A DNA stretch of 64,000 bases, taken from contig JAHBTU010000001.1 in NCBI GenBank assembly GCA_019638455.1, forward strand, positions 945,501-1,009,500. The letters are read 5' to 3'. This document shows, piece by piece, positions 27,013 through 35,462 of the stretch. Position numbers and translations under genes: made by a program. This stretch comes from Saprospiraceae bacterium. Lineage in GTDB: Bacteria; Bacteroidota; Bacteroidia; Chitinophagales; Saprospiraceae. Every line of letters begins with the position of its first letter. The first letter of the stretch is position 1. Below the pieces are notes generated by a model, which saw nothing but the letters and a program-made list of their open reading frames with translations, made no database searches and was not told the origin of the DNA.

Positions 27013-27534
27013 ATGACTCAGGCAATTTTCCAACAACATATATTCCCTATCCGCGACAAGCTCTTCCGATTTGCGTTGCGCATCACGGGCAGTGCGCATG
27101 AGGCAGAGGATGTGGTGCAGGAAGTGATGGAAAAAATCTGGAAATCCTCAGAAGAGCAGTCTGGCAGCGTACAAAACTGGGAGGCCTGGTGCATGACTTT
27201 GACGCGCAATCGCTCGCTCGACAAAGCCCGAAGTCAGAACTTGCGTCGCACCACACCCCTCGACGGCATGGCCGAACGCTCCAACGGAACAACCAATCAG
27301 GCCCACACTATCGAAAACCGTGACCTTGCCGACCAAGTAAAACAAATGATGCAGGCATTGCCGGAAAAACAGCGCCTCGTGATGCACCTGCGCGACATTG
27401 AAGAATTGACGTATGACGAAATCGCGGAAGTGCTCAACATCAGCCTCGACCAAGTGAAAGTCAATTTGCACCGTGCCCGTAAATCTATCCGCGAACAATT
27501 GCTCGCAACGCTCAACCACATAACCATACCCTAA
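27013..27534 (+). CDS. ECF-type RNA polymerase sigma factor
   Basis: A 173-aa sigma-70 factor of the extracytoplasmic-function class. Sigma region 2 covers about residues 10-80 (FRFALRITGSAHEAEDVVQEVMEKIW is spread over 17-42, with the typical D-VVQEV), and region 4 about 115-165 (LPEKQRLVMHLRDIE, then the helix-turn-helix YDEIAEVLNIS). The start at 27013 (MTQAIFQQH) gives a normal length; the longer frame from 26980 adds eleven unsupported residues. The downstream gene begins 39 bases after the stop and encodes a membrane protein of the anti-sigma type, followed by two DUF4252 proteins. This set is a recurrent Bacteroidota operon. Confidence 0.9.
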   Translation: MTQAIFQQHIFPIRDKLFRFALRITGSAHEAEDVVQEVMEKIWKSSEEQSGSVQNWEAWCMTLTRNRSLDKARSQNLRRTTPLDGMAERSNGTTNQAHTIENRDLADQVKQMMQALPEKQRLVMHLRDIEELTYDEIAEVLNISLDQVKVNLHRARKSIREQLLATLNHITIP

Positions 27535-27573
27535 CCACCCCCAACCACATAGAACTATTCAACTTAACGCGAC

Positions 27574-28191
27574 ATGAAAGACTTCAACGACATTCAAACC
27601 TTGCTCGACCGCTATTGGGAGGGCGAAACCACGCTGGAAGAAGAGCGCGAGTTGAAGGCTTATTTTGCTTCCGGCCATGTAGATGAGCAGTTCCAAATGA
27701 TTGCCCCGCTTTTTCAGGCATTCCGGGAAGAGCAAAACGTACGGTACAAAAAAACGCCAATGGTGGTACTTCGCCCCGCCATGTTCTCTTGGCAACGCAT
27801 GGCAGCAGCGGCCTCGGTGGTGTTGGCTTTGAGCGCCGGTCTGTGGTGGCAGTTGCGCGACGTAGCCCCTGCGCAGCAGCCAATTGCACAAGAAACGCCA
27901 GCCATCTCCTCGCCAGCGCCACAAGCGGAAACACCGCCTGCTTTAGTGCCACAAATAGCGCAAACGCCCGTGACGAAAGAAAGTCCGAGAGCGATAAAGA
28001 AGTCAAATCCCAAGCGCAAAAAAACAAGCGACACCCCAACCCTCGACCCCGAGACGGAGCAAGCGATGGAGGAAATTATCGCTGCGTTGGCACTCGTATC
28101 TTCCAAAATCAAAAAAGGGAAACAAGAAGCCGCCAAAGGCACCATATATCTTGACAATGTGGAAAAGGTCTTCAAGAAAAAAGAAGGATAG
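27574..28191 (+). CDS. Putative anti-sigma-type membrane protein
   Basis: A 205-aa protein. Residues about 1-60 form a helical cytoplasmic head (LLDRYWEGETTLEEERELKAYF) as in anti-sigma or sigma-associated proteins of this phylum. A single membrane helix covers about 78-92 (AAAASVVLALSAGLWW), followed by a proline/alanine-rich periplasmic linker (about 95-150) and a helical tail. It directly follows the ECF sigma gene and precedes two DUF4252 genes. No zinc-anti-sigma HxxxCxxC motif is visible. The function as sigma regulator is inferred from position and topology. Confidence 0.65.
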   Translation: MKDFNDIQTLLDRYWEGETTLEEERELKAYFASGHVDEQFQMIAPLFQAFREEQNVRYKKTPMVVLRPAMFSWQRMAAAASVVLALSAGLWWQLRDVAPAQQPIAQETPAISSPAPQAETPPALVPQIAQTPVTKESPRAIKKSNPKRKKTSDTPTLDPETEQAMEEIIAALALVSSKIKKGKQEAAKGTIYLDNVEKVFKKKEG

Positions 28192-28238
28192 CCCTTTGTC
28201 GCACTGTCGCCATCTCATCGCAACTAAAACATTAAGTC

Positions 28239-28787
28239 ATGAATAAGTCCATTTTGCTTCTGCCCCTCTTCTTGTTTGGGGCCATTTTCAAAATCGCGGC
28301 ACAGAACGATGCCATCACCCGTTTTTTTGATAAATACTACGAAGACGAGCGCTTCACGGTAGTCTATGTCAGTCCCAAGATGTTTCAGTTGGTTTCCAAA
28401 ATAGAAACCGACGATGAAGAGTGGAACAAGGTGCGCGAAATCGTGAAAGACCTCGGTGGCTTGCGCGTGCTTGTTGCAGATAGTATTGAGGACGGCCTCT
28501 CCTTTTACAAGGACGCGCTCAGCAAAGTGCCCGCCAACGAGTATGAAGAACTGCTCACCGTGCGCGACGGCAAGGAACACGTCCGTATCTGGGTCAAGGA
28601 CAAGGGCAACATCATCGAAGAGCTGTTGCTCCTTGTGGGAGCGCCGGACGAATTTGTCCTCTTGAGTTTCACCGGAAAAATTGACCTCGACAAAATCTCT
28701 GAGCTCTCCAAGACCCTCGATATTGACGGTGCCGAACATTTGGAAAAGGTAAAGTCCAAAACCGCTAAAAAAACAACCAACAACTAA
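28239..28787 (+). CDS. DUF4252 family exported protein, copy 1
   Basis: A 182-aa protein with a signal peptide (MNKSILLLPLFLFGAIFKIAAQ), a DUF4252 domain over about residues 25-165, and a lysine/threonine-rich tail. DUF4252 proteins have no known activity; they are widespread in Bacteroidota and are commonly encoded after an ECF sigma factor and its partner, as here. The core is alternating beta strands and acidic helices. It is followed after 8 bases by a second DUF4252 gene, so the operon is sigma, partner, DUF4252, DUF4252. Confidence 0.8.
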   Translation: MNKSILLLPLFLFGAIFKIAAQNDAITRFFDKYYEDERFTVVYVSPKMFQLVSKIETDDEEWNKVREIVKDLGGLRVLVADSIEDGLSFYKDALSKVPANEYEELLTVRDGKEHVRIWVKDKGNIIEELLLLVGAPDEFVLLSFTGKIDLDKISELSKTLDIDGAEHLEKVKSKTAKKTTNN

Positions 28788-28795
28788 GGCTAACC

Positions 28796-29317
28796 ATGAA
28801 AGCAATTACCATGCTATGCCTGTTTTTCAGCGGCTTAGCCGTTCAGGCGCAGGACTACGGCCTGTATTGGAAGTACAAAGATTACGATGGCATTGCCTTC
28901 ACCGTCCCCTCCGCTTTGATAGACATCGGTTCGTGGTTTGTGGACGAAAAAACCGACCGGGCCTTGTTGCGCAAAATCAACAAAGTGCGCATTCTCTATT
29001 TCGAGGACGGCAGCCCCGTGAAAGCGCGTGATATGCAAAAGTTCGACCGCAAGGCGAAGCGCAAGCATCTGGAAGACATGGTCTATGTGCGGGAAGGGAA
29101 AACGCGCGTGCGGGTGTTGGCAAAAGAACGGCGCAGTGTCGTGCGGAAAGTCGTGGTGTTGGTGCAGTCGCCCGAAGAATTCGCGCTCGTCAGCGTGAAA
29201 GGGCGCTTGAGGCTCGACGACATCAATCGCGTCATCGAAAAATACGGCAAGGAAAAAAAGAAAGACGGCAAACAGATTGTGCCGCCAGCCGTGAAGGTGC
29301 CCGTGTATCGAATTTGA
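28796..29317 (+). CDS. DUF4252 family exported protein, copy 2
   Basis: A 173-aa protein with a signal peptide (about 1-18, ending VQAQ). It has the same fold pattern as the preceding protein: a segment of hydrophobic strands ending in VQSPEEFALVSVKGRL, equivalent to VGAPDEFVLLSFTGKI in copy 1. It is far more basic than copy 1 (RKAKRKHLEDMVYVREGKTR), so the pair has diverged in charge. It ends the sigma operon and is followed by a GC-rich hairpin terminator. Confidence 0.8.
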   Translation: MKAITMLCLFFSGLAVQAQDYGLYWKYKDYDGIAFTVPSALIDIGSWFVDEKTDRALLRKINKVRILYFEDGSPVKARDMQKFDRKAKRKHLEDMVYVREGKTRVRVLAKERRSVVRKVVVLVQSPEEFALVSVKGRLRLDDINRVIEKYGKEKKKDGKQIVPPAVKVPVYRI

Positions 29318-29321
29318 GGTT

Positions 29322-29355
29322 CCCGCCCGCCCAGATGTTCATTCACGGGCGGGCG
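29322..29355 (+). terminator. GC-rich terminator of the ECF sigma/DUF4252 operon
   Basis: CCCGCCCG (29322-29329) pairs with CGGGCGGG (29346-29353), starting 5 bases after the last stop codon and followed by GAGGTTTTGATG. It lies within the 337-bp gap 29318-29654, which otherwise contains only the R2 element. Confidence 0.75.
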
Positions 29356-29428
29356 AGGTTTTGATGATGACATGAATTGGGGAAAAGGAATTGTGTGTAC
29401 CTCGCGCCGTCAGATGTTGTTGAACATT

Positions 29429-29589
29429 TGTAAAAACTTAGGCAGGACAACTGACATTGAATTTTGAAGGGATTTACAAGATTTACGGGATTTTTGCCTC
29501 ATCTATTCTGTAAATCTTGTAAACCCTGTCAAAACGTATAAGGCTGTCATCCGAGGTCTCTGCGTTTGGGGGCTGACTAAGTTTTTACA
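29429..29589 (+). mobile_element. R2 MITE-like element, copy 1 (161 bp)
   Basis: Perfect 13-bp terminal inverted repeats TGTAAAAACTTAG (29429-29441) and CTAAGTTTTTACA (29577-29589) are flanked on both sides by the 6-bp direct repeat AACATT (29423-29428 and 29590-29595), a target duplication. Inside are AAGATTTAC/GTAAATCTT inverted segments able to fold into a hairpin. There is no coding capacity, so it would depend on a transposase encoded elsewhere. Confidence 0.85.
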
Positions 29590-29654
29590 AACATTTTATG
29601 GTAATCGCCCAAATCCCCGGTTCACCCCTTCGACAAACCCCCAATATCGCTCCT

Positions 29655-30251
29655 TCACGATTCGTCGTCGTCGTCGAATTTGCGCCGGTCGTAGCCAGCA
29701 TCTTCCAACGTTTCGTTGTCAATCTCCCAGTCGTCGCTACTGTTTCGGACGGGCAATTTTCCGCCAGTCAGACGTACCTTGTCCCCAATCGGCTTGCCTG
29801 CGGGGCGTTCGGATTCGTCTGTGGTGCCAAAAGTATCAGAGCCGGACTCGCCCGACACTGCTTCGCGGTGGCCTGAATTGGCGATGTTCTTGCCGTCCAC
29901 GCTTTTTGTGGCGTGCGGCACGAGGCGCAGGCGCTCCTTGTCAATCAGGTTGCCCGTGACCGTGCAGATGCCATAAGTTTTGTTGTGAATACGCAGGAGT
30001 GCATTTTTCAAATCTTGCACATGGCGCTGTTGGCGCGTCAACATCCGTTGCAGCATTTCCAAATCAGTATGGGCTGTCGAGTCGTCGTACCAGTCGCCGC
30101 CTTGCTGGTTGAATCCGTTTTCGTTCAAGTCGTCAATTTGCCGTTGCGTCGTATTCAGCTCCTCTTGGGCGAGAGCCAATTTCTGCTCAACCAGCGTCTT
30201 GAATTCCTGAAGCTCCTCGTCGCTGTACCGTACTTTGAGTTCTTGTGACAT
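29655..30251 (-). CDS. TraR/DksA-family regulator lacking most zinc ligands
   Basis: A 198-aa protein. A coiled-coil hairpin (about residues 8-90) is followed by the DksA/TraR signature region YGICTVTGNLIDKERLRLVPHA. Only one of the usual four cysteines remains, as in many Bacteroidota members, so zinc binding is doubtful. The acidic C-terminus (DDWEIDNETLEDAGYDRRKFDDDDES) is unusual for DksA and may mimic nucleic acid or contact polymerase. Family members bind in the RNA polymerase secondary channel. Divergent from the E1 dehydrogenase gene with a 265-bp spacer that holds promoters for both. Confidence 0.8.
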   Translation of the reverse strand: MSQELKVRYSDEELQEFKTLVEQKLALAQEELNTTQRQIDDLNENGFNQQGGDWYDDSTAHTDLEMLQRMLTRQQRHVQDLKNALLRIHNKTYGICTVTGNLIDKERLRLVPHATKSVDGKNIANSGHREAVSGESGSDTFGTTDESERPAGKPIGDKVRLTGGKLPVRNSSDDWEIDNETLEDAGYDRRKFDDDDES

Positions 30252-30303
30252 GAGTGGAGGTCATTTTAAATGAGAGAAATGAAGCAGGGTTTCTTTCGGG
30301 GGG

Positions 30304-30336
30304 CAAAATTAGGGCAAAAAAAACTCTGGCAATCAA
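30304..30336 (-). promoter_or_regulatory. Promoter of the TraR/DksA gene
   Basis: TAATTTTG followed by C (30304-30311, minus strand) matches the -7 consensus exactly, and CTTGA around 30333-30337 lies about 21 bases upstream. The ATG is 53 bases downstream. Confidence 0.55.
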
Positions 30337-30476
30337 GGGGTTTCAAAAATTTAATACGCGACATGAGAATTATTTTCAAAAAATCCTTTTTCGGCACTCG
30401 TTGTTGATTTTGAAAATCAGGCGCTTAAAAACAACTGTCACGTGTGTGGCAAAACCTGAAAGCGGGAAAAATGACG

Positions 30477-30484
30477 TAGATTTG
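30477..30484 (+). promoter_or_regulatory. -7 element of the E1 dehydrogenase gene
   Basis: TAGATTTG followed by C fits TAnnTTTG; the ATG at 30517 is 33 bases downstream. No TTTG is visible at -33, so activity may need an activator. Confidence 0.45.
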
Positions 30485-30516
30485 CGCCAACGAAATGCTT
30501 AACCAAACAAACAAGA

Positions 30517-32904
30517 ATGGCAGCAACCATCACCACGCCGCGTCGCAAAAAACAGCCCGCCCAATTCACCGAAGCTTATCGCAAGGAAGTGCTGAACGAT
30601 TTCAAAATCTGTTGCCTTAGCCGCGAAGCCAGTGTCGTCGCCCGCAAGGAAGTGCTCACAGGCAAAGCAAATTTTGGCATCATCGGCGACGGAAAAGAAG
30701 TCGCGCAGGTCGCCATGGCCAAAGCATGGCGAAAAGGGGATTTCCGCTCCGGCTATTACCGCGACCAAACACTCATGCTGGCTTTGGGTTTAATGAACCT
30801 CGATGAATTTTTCGCCCAACTCTATGGCGACCCTTACAACGACCCTTTCTCAGGGGGGCGCCAGATGAACTGCCATTTCGCCACACCCTTCGTGGATGGA
30901 GAGGGCAATTTTCTCGACTTGAAAAATCGCTACAACATCTCCTCCGATGTCGCGCCGACGGGCGGCCAAATGGCGCGCGGATTGGGCCTTGCTTTTGCCT
31001 CCAAAAAATTCCGCGAGCTGCCCGACCTATGCGGCGACCTTTCCGACAAGGGCAACGAAGTCACCTTTGTCACCATCGGCGATGCCTCCACTTCCGAAGG
31101 CCCTTTTTGGGAAACCATCAATGCGGCAGGGGTGATGCAGGTGCCGCTCGCCGTTTCCGTGTGGGACGACGGCTACGGCATCTCGGTGCCAAAGAAATAT
31201 CAAACCACCAAAGAAAGCATTTCAGAGATACTTGAAGGGTTTCGACCCGACGGCAAAAAAGATAGCACAGGCCTCGATATTTACACTGGCAAGGCTTGGG
31301 ACTATCCGGGTCTTTGTCAGCTCTACCGCGATGCGGTGGACAAAATGCGCGTCACCCACCGCCCAGCTCTTTTTCACATTCAAGAGGTGACGCAACAACT
31401 CGGCCACTCTACCTCTGGCGACCACCGCCGCTACAAAAGCCCCGAACGCTTGGCGTGGGAAGAAGAATTCGACTGCAACCGCCGCATGGCCGAATGGATG
31501 CTCGCCAACGGCATCGCCACACCCGAAGAAGTGGAACACATCAAGGCGGAAGCCAAGCGCGAAGCCACCGAGGCTGCTCAACGCGCCTATCGTGCCTATC
31601 ACGACAAAGTGGCAGACTTGAAAAAAGAATTGACCTCGCTTTTGCAAAAACTGCCTGCCGAACCCTCGGTGTCCGCGTTGCTCAAAGAACTGGAACAAAG
31701 ACGCGACCCCTTGCGCTACGAACTGCTCGAAATAGCGCGTCGCGCCCTGCTGTCAGCGCCTGATAAAAACAGCGCCGAAGCAACAGGCTTGCAGACGTTC
31801 GTCCATGCCGAGCGGGTGGAAGGCGATATGATTTACTCGCACAACCTGCTCAGCGAGTCGCCCAAGTCGCCGCTCGAAGTACCCGTGGAGCCTGCTGTCT
31901 ATTCCGGCGAGTCGCCGCTCAAAGACGGCTACGAAGTGCTCAACGCCTGTTTTGACAAGAATTTTGAAAAACACCCTGAACTAATCGTGTTTGGCGAGGA
32001 TGTCGGCCATATCGGCGACGTGAATCAAGGCATGCGCGGTATGCAGCAGAAATATGGCGAATCCCGCGTGTTCGATACCGGTATCCGCGAGTGGACCATC
32101 ATGGGGCAAGCCATCGGCCTCGCCATGCGCGGCCTGCGCCCCATCGCCGAAATCCAATACCTTGACTATCTGCTCTATGGCTTGCCACCGCTTTCCGACG
32201 ACCTTTGCACCTTGCGCTGGCGCTCCAACAACCTGCAAATTGCCCCTGCTATCATCCGTACACGCGGCCACCGATTGGTCGGCGTGTGGCATGCAGGCTC
32301 GCCGCTCGGCATGATGCTCGGCTCCCTGCGCGGTATGCACATCTGTGTGCCGCGCAACATGACGCAAGCAGCCGGAATGTACAACACCTTGCTGCGAGGC
32401 GACGACCCGGCCATCGTGGTGGAAGTGCTCAATGCCTATCGCTTCAAGGAACGCCTGCCCGACAACATCGGCACCTTCACCGTGCCGCTCGGTGTGCCGG
32501 AAATCCTGCGCACCGGCGATGCTCTCACACTTATCACCTACGGGGCTTGCGTGCGGGTGGCAGAAAAGGCTTGCGACTTGCTGGCGCAGCAGGGCATCTC
32601 CGTCGAACTCATTGACGTGCAGACTTTGTTGCCTTTCGATTTGCAGCATACTTGTGTGGAAAGTTTGAAAAAAACCAACCGCGTACTCTTTCTCGACGAG
32701 GATTTTGAAGGTGGCGCATCCGCGTTCATGCTTCAGCAGGTGTTGGAAAAACAAGGCGGCTATCGTTGGCTCGATGCCAAACCCGCCACACTCGTCGCCA
32801 AGCCGCACCGCCCAGCCTACGGTCAAGATGGCGACTATCACTCGAAGCCACAAGTGGAGGATGTGGTGGAGACGGTGATGCGCATCGTGCGGGAAGACTG
32901 GTGA
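30517..32904 (+). CDS. 2-oxoacid dehydrogenase E1, fused alpha and beta subunits
   Basis: A 795-aa thiamine-diphosphate enzyme, probably the branched-chain 2-oxoacid (2-oxoisovalerate) dehydrogenase E1 of the BCDH complex. The alpha half (about residues 1-420) has the ThDP motif region GDASTSEGPFWETINAAG. The beta half (about 455-795) starts near LKDGYEVLNACFDKNF and contains IVFGEDVG and FDTGIREWTIMGQAIGLAMRG. The fusion is common in Bacteroidota. E2 and E3 genes are not nearby. Decarboxylation of the oxoacid and transfer of the acyl group to E2 lipoate is the expected reaction. Substrate (branched-chain against acetoin or pyruvate) is inferred by similarity only. Confidence 0.85.
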   Translation: MAATITTPRRKKQPAQFTEAYRKEVLNDFKICCLSREASVVARKEVLTGKANFGIIGDGKEVAQVAMAKAWRKGDFRSGYYRDQTLMLALGLMNLDEFFAQLYGDPYNDPFSGGRQMNCHFATPFVDGEGNFLDLKNRYNISSDVAPTGGQMARGLGLAFASKKFRELPDLCGDLSDKGNEVTFVTIGDASTSEGPFWETINAAGVMQVPLAVSVWDDGYGISVPKKYQTTKESISEILEGFRPDGKKDSTGLDIYTGKAWDYPGLCQLYRDAVDKMRVTHRPALFHIQEVTQQLGHSTSGDHRRYKSPERLAWEEEFDCNRRMAEWMLANGIATPEEVEHIKAEAKREATEAAQRAYRAYHDKVADLKKELTSLLQKLPAEPSVSALLKELEQRRDPLRYELLEIARRALLSAPDKNSAEATGLQTFVHAERVEGDMIYSHNLLSESPKSPLEVPVEPAVYSGESPLKDGYEVLNACFDKNFEKHPELIVFGEDVGHIGDVNQGMRGMQQKYGESRVFDTGIREWTIMGQAIGLAMRGLRPIAEIQYLDYLLYGLPPLSDDLCTLRWRSNNLQIAPAIIRTRGHRLVGVWHAGSPLGMMLGSLRGMHICVPRNMTQAAGMYNTLLRGDDPAIVVEVLNAYRFKERLPDNIGTFTVPLGVPEILRTGDALTLITYGACVRVAEKACDLLAQQGISVELIDVQTLLPFDLQHTCVESLKKTNRVLFLDEDFEGGASAFMLQQVLEKQGGYRWLDAKPATLVAKPHRPAYGQDGDYHSKPQVEDVVETVMRIVREDW

Positions 32905-32964
32905 GGCGGATGGCTTTTTGCGGCATAAATTTGCCAACCTTTCGTTGAGGAAATTGCCTATTAT

Positions 32965-33123
32965 TATAGTCAACGCAAATCAGCCCCGTCCGCTTCACTT
33001 GGCTGGGCAAGCCCCTGAGTACAGGGTCTGACAAGGTGGTTTTGAACGAACGGTGCTCGCAATCCTTTGGAAATCATACAAATCAATCAATAGCATCCTA
33101 AAATCCTCTTTAATCTGAGTATA
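32965..33123 (+). repeat. R1 repeat, copy 2 (159 bp, short-tail subtype)
   Basis: Runs from TATAGTCAACGCAAATCAG to AATCTGAGTATA. The part before the right end reads ATAGCATCCTAAAATCC, matching copy 3 but not the other copies. Its right end lies 17 bases before the ATG of the DUF1501 gene. Confidence 0.9.
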
Positions 33124-33140
33124 GTCACTAAGTTTGCCAC

Positions 33141-34622
33141 ATGGCAAATCCTTCTGTCACAGACTTTGAGGCACTTCAAGCCACGCGACGGCTGTTCTTG
33201 AAACAATGCGCGTTCGGACTTGGCTCTTTGGCCTTGGGCCAATTGCTCGGTGGCTGCGGGCCATCGGGTGGGGGAGGGGAGACCATCGCTTTCAACCCGG
33301 CCAACCCACTTGCCCCCCGCCCACCGCATTTTCCGGGAAAAGCCAAATCGGTGATTTATCTGCACATGGCAGGCGCTCCCTCTCAACTCGAATTGTTCGA
33401 CTACAAGCCTGCCTTGGCAAAATTGGACGGGCAAGATTGTCCACAATCATTCCTCGAAGGCAAACGTTTCGCCTTTATTCGGGGGGTGCCGAAGATGTTG
33501 GGGCCCCAAGCAAAATTTCAACAACACGGACAATCGGGTGCATGGATTTCCGACTACTTGCCACACCTTTCCACCGTTGCCGACGAACTTGCCTTTTTAA
33601 AAGCCGTCCAAACCGACCAGTTCAACCATGCGCCCGCCCAACTGCTGATGCACACGGGCAGCCCGCGCCTCGGCAGGCCAAGTATGGGGGCTTGGGTCAC
33701 TTATGGTTTGGGGTCTGAAAATGCCAATTTGCCTGGCTTTGTGGTGCTGACTTCTGGTGGTAAAGACCCCGATGCCGGCAAAAGCGTGTGGGGCAGCGGC
33801 TTTTTGCCTTCCGTTTATCAAGGGGTCCAATGCCGCTCGGTGGGCGACCCGGTGCTGTTCCTGAAAGACCCGGAGGGTATAGACCGCGCCTTGCGTAAAG
33901 CCTCTATCGAGGCCATCAACAAGGTGAACCAAGAGACCTACCACGAGTACGGCGACCCCGAAATCCTCTCGCGCGTCGCGCAATATGAGATGGCCTACAA
34001 AATGCAAATCACGGCACCTGAGGTGATGAATATCGAAAACGAGCCAATCTACATCCATGATATGTATGGAACCAAGCCGGGCAAGGCGTGTTTCGCCAAC
34101 AACGTGCTGCTGGCGCGAAAATTAGTGGAAAAAGGTGTCCGATTCGTGCAACTCTACGACTGGGGCTGGGATACACATGGCTCCGACGCATATCTCTCCA
34201 TTGATATCGGTTTGGTCAACAAATGCCGCGAAACGGACAAGGCCATCACCGCGCTGATACTCGACCTGAAACAACGCGGCCTGCTCGACGAAACGCTCAT
34301 CGTGTGGGGAGGAGAATTTGGCCGGACACCCATGATGGAAAACCGCAACGGCGTGACCATGCCCTACAAGGGGCGCGACCACCACACCGATGCTTTCACG
34401 ATATGGATGGCAGGCGGTGGTGTCAAAGCAGGTGTGTCACATGGAGAGACCGACGAGGTGGGCTACAACGCCGTGAAAGACAAGGTTTCGGTTTATGATA
34501 TTCAGGCCACCATTTTGCACCAATTAGGCTTTGACCACGAAAAATTCACTTACCCATTTCAAGGCCGCCCCTTCCGACTGACTGACGTGGAAGGGCAAGT
34601 GATAGAGGCGGTGGTGGGGTGA
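33141..34622 (+). CDS. DUF1501 family exported (sulfatase-like fold) protein
   Basis: A 493-aa protein with an N-terminal twin-arginine-like motif (RRLFLKQCAFG) followed by LGGCG, a possible lipobox, so it may be a Tat lipoprotein. The DUF1501 domain fills residues about 65-490, with motifs HMAGAPSQLELFDYKP, WDTHGSD, WGGEFGRTPMMENRNG and GRDHHTDAFTIWMAGGGVKAG. The family belongs to the alkaline phosphatase/sulfatase superfamily, but its activity is not known. It is normally encoded just after a DUF1549/DUF1553 cytochrome-containing partner, which is absent here. The gene is instead enclosed by two inverted R1 repeats. Start and length are normal. Confidence 0.85.
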   Translation: MANPSVTDFEALQATRRLFLKQCAFGLGSLALGQLLGGCGPSGGGGETIAFNPANPLAPRPPHFPGKAKSVIYLHMAGAPSQLELFDYKPALAKLDGQDCPQSFLEGKRFAFIRGVPKMLGPQAKFQQHGQSGAWISDYLPHLSTVADELAFLKAVQTDQFNHAPAQLLMHTGSPRLGRPSMGAWVTYGLGSENANLPGFVVLTSGGKDPDAGKSVWGSGFLPSVYQGVQCRSVGDPVLFLKDPEGIDRALRKASIEAINKVNQETYHEYGDPEILSRVAQYEMAYKMQITAPEVMNIENEPIYIHDMYGTKPGKACFANNVLLARKLVEKGVRFVQLYDWGWDTHGSDAYLSIDIGLVNKCRETDKAITALILDLKQRGLLDETLIVWGGEFGRTPMMENRNGVTMPYKGRDHHTDAFTIWMAGGGVKAGVSHGETDEVGYNAVKDKVSVYDIQATILHQLGFDHEKFTYPFQGRPFRLTDVEGQVIEAVVG

Positions 34623-34634
34623 ATAGCACACTAC

Positions 34635-34793
34635 TGTACCCAGATTAAAGAGGATTTTAGGATGTCATTGATTGATTTGCATGATTTTCAGAGGATTGCG
34701 AGCGCCGTTCGTTCAAAACCACCTTGTCAGACCCTGTACTCAGGGACTTGCCCGGTCAAGTGAAGCGGACGGGGCTGATTTGCGTTGACTATG
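34635..34793 (-). repeat. R1 repeat, copy 3 (159 bp, short-tail subtype, inverted)
   Basis: On the minus strand it runs from TATGGTC-type end (GTTGACTATG on plus) to the ACCCAGATTAAAGAGG end. It shares the ATCCTAAAATCC tail with copy 2, and the two enclose the DUF1501 gene in inverted orientation. Its TATA ends are altered to TGTA and TATG. Confidence 0.85.
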
Positions 34794-34890
34794 GCAATTT
34801 TCAAATTTGCCACAAAGTCAAAAAGACGCAAAGCAAAATATGCATTGATTTGCCGCATTTTGTGCCTTTGCGTCTTTGCAGCACAAAAAT
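34793..34890 (+). repeat. R3 repeat, copy 2
   Basis: Contains GGCAATTTTCAAATTTGCC, AAAGACGCAAAG and its inverted match CTTTGCGTCTTT about 30 bases later, which can form a stem. It shares at least 75 bp with the copy at 22810. Confidence 0.75.
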
Positions 34891-34935
34891 AATGTCCAGT
34901 AGTGTGGGTGAATAGGTATGGTGTGGGGGCATTGT

Positions 34936-35457
34936 TCATTGAAGTATCCTCAAAAATGCCGTCCAAGGCCCGACTTCTTCTTTGTACTGCTTGGCCATGA
35001 TTCTTGCGATTTGTGCTACATGGTTGAGGTCATGCACGACCCAAGTGGACAGCAACTGAGCAAGTGTCACCTCGCCAAATGTGGGGTGAATGCCGGTTTT
35101 TCGCAGGTCGGCATCCGAGATGTTTAGGCGGCGTAGTTCCGACAGGCTCTCTTTTCGCGCATCACGAAATTCCTCCAACAGCGTCTGAATGTTTTTGCCC
35201 TTGCTAGTTTCATACTGCGCAAAGCGGTCGAACGGTTCAAAAGTCTTGTCGGCCCGGTCCGAGAGGATGAGCGTCGCCCTTGGTATCCAGTCCGTTTTTT
35301 CTCCGTGGAGCAGGTGGCCGACCACATCAAACACCGACCATGTGTCCGGTCCTTCGTTTTGATAGGTCCAATCCTCAGAAATTTGATGGAGCATGGTGTG
35401 TAGCGCATCGGGAGTTCTTTCGAGAATTTCCAGCGCTTGTGTTGTGGAAAATGTCAT
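34936..35457 (-). CDS. DinB-family (YfiT-like) putative metal-dependent protein
   Basis: A 173-aa four-helix protein of the DinB/YfiT superfamily. The metal-site histidines are visible as GHLLHGE near residue 50 and HDLNHVAQ near residue 148. Such proteins include thiol-dependent S-transferases (bacillithiol, mycothiol) and many of unknown role. The start is ATG at 35457; a longer in-frame start at 35547 would take its first 30 codons from an R1 repeat and is rejected. R1 copy 4 abuts the start codon within six bases, so any original upstream signal has been replaced. It is flanked by R1 copies on both sides. Confidence 0.8.
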   Translation of the reverse strand: MTFSTTQALEILERTPDALHTMLHQISEDWTYQNEGPDTWSVFDVVGHLLHGEKTDWIPRATLILSDRADKTFEPFDRFAQYETSKGKNIQTLLEEFRDARKESLSELRRLNISDADLRKTGIHPTFGEVTLAQLLSTWVVHDLNHVAQIARIMAKQYKEEVGPWTAFLRILQ

Positions 35458-35462
35458 GGCTT

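Larger units (their letters stand above)
34623..34935. other. 313-bp gap consisting of R1 and R3 repeats
   Basis: An inverted R1 copy (34635-34793) is joined directly to an R3 copy (34793-34890). The pair is bracketed by the inverted 10-mers CACACTACTG (34627-34636) and CAGTAGTGTG (34897-34906). No gene is present. Confidence 0.7.

Noticed and set aside
26747..27025. A 92-codon minus-strand frame rich in Ser, Thr and Pro
   Set aside because: It overlaps the RHS remnant in another frame and has no family resemblance; the RHS frame is the conserved one.
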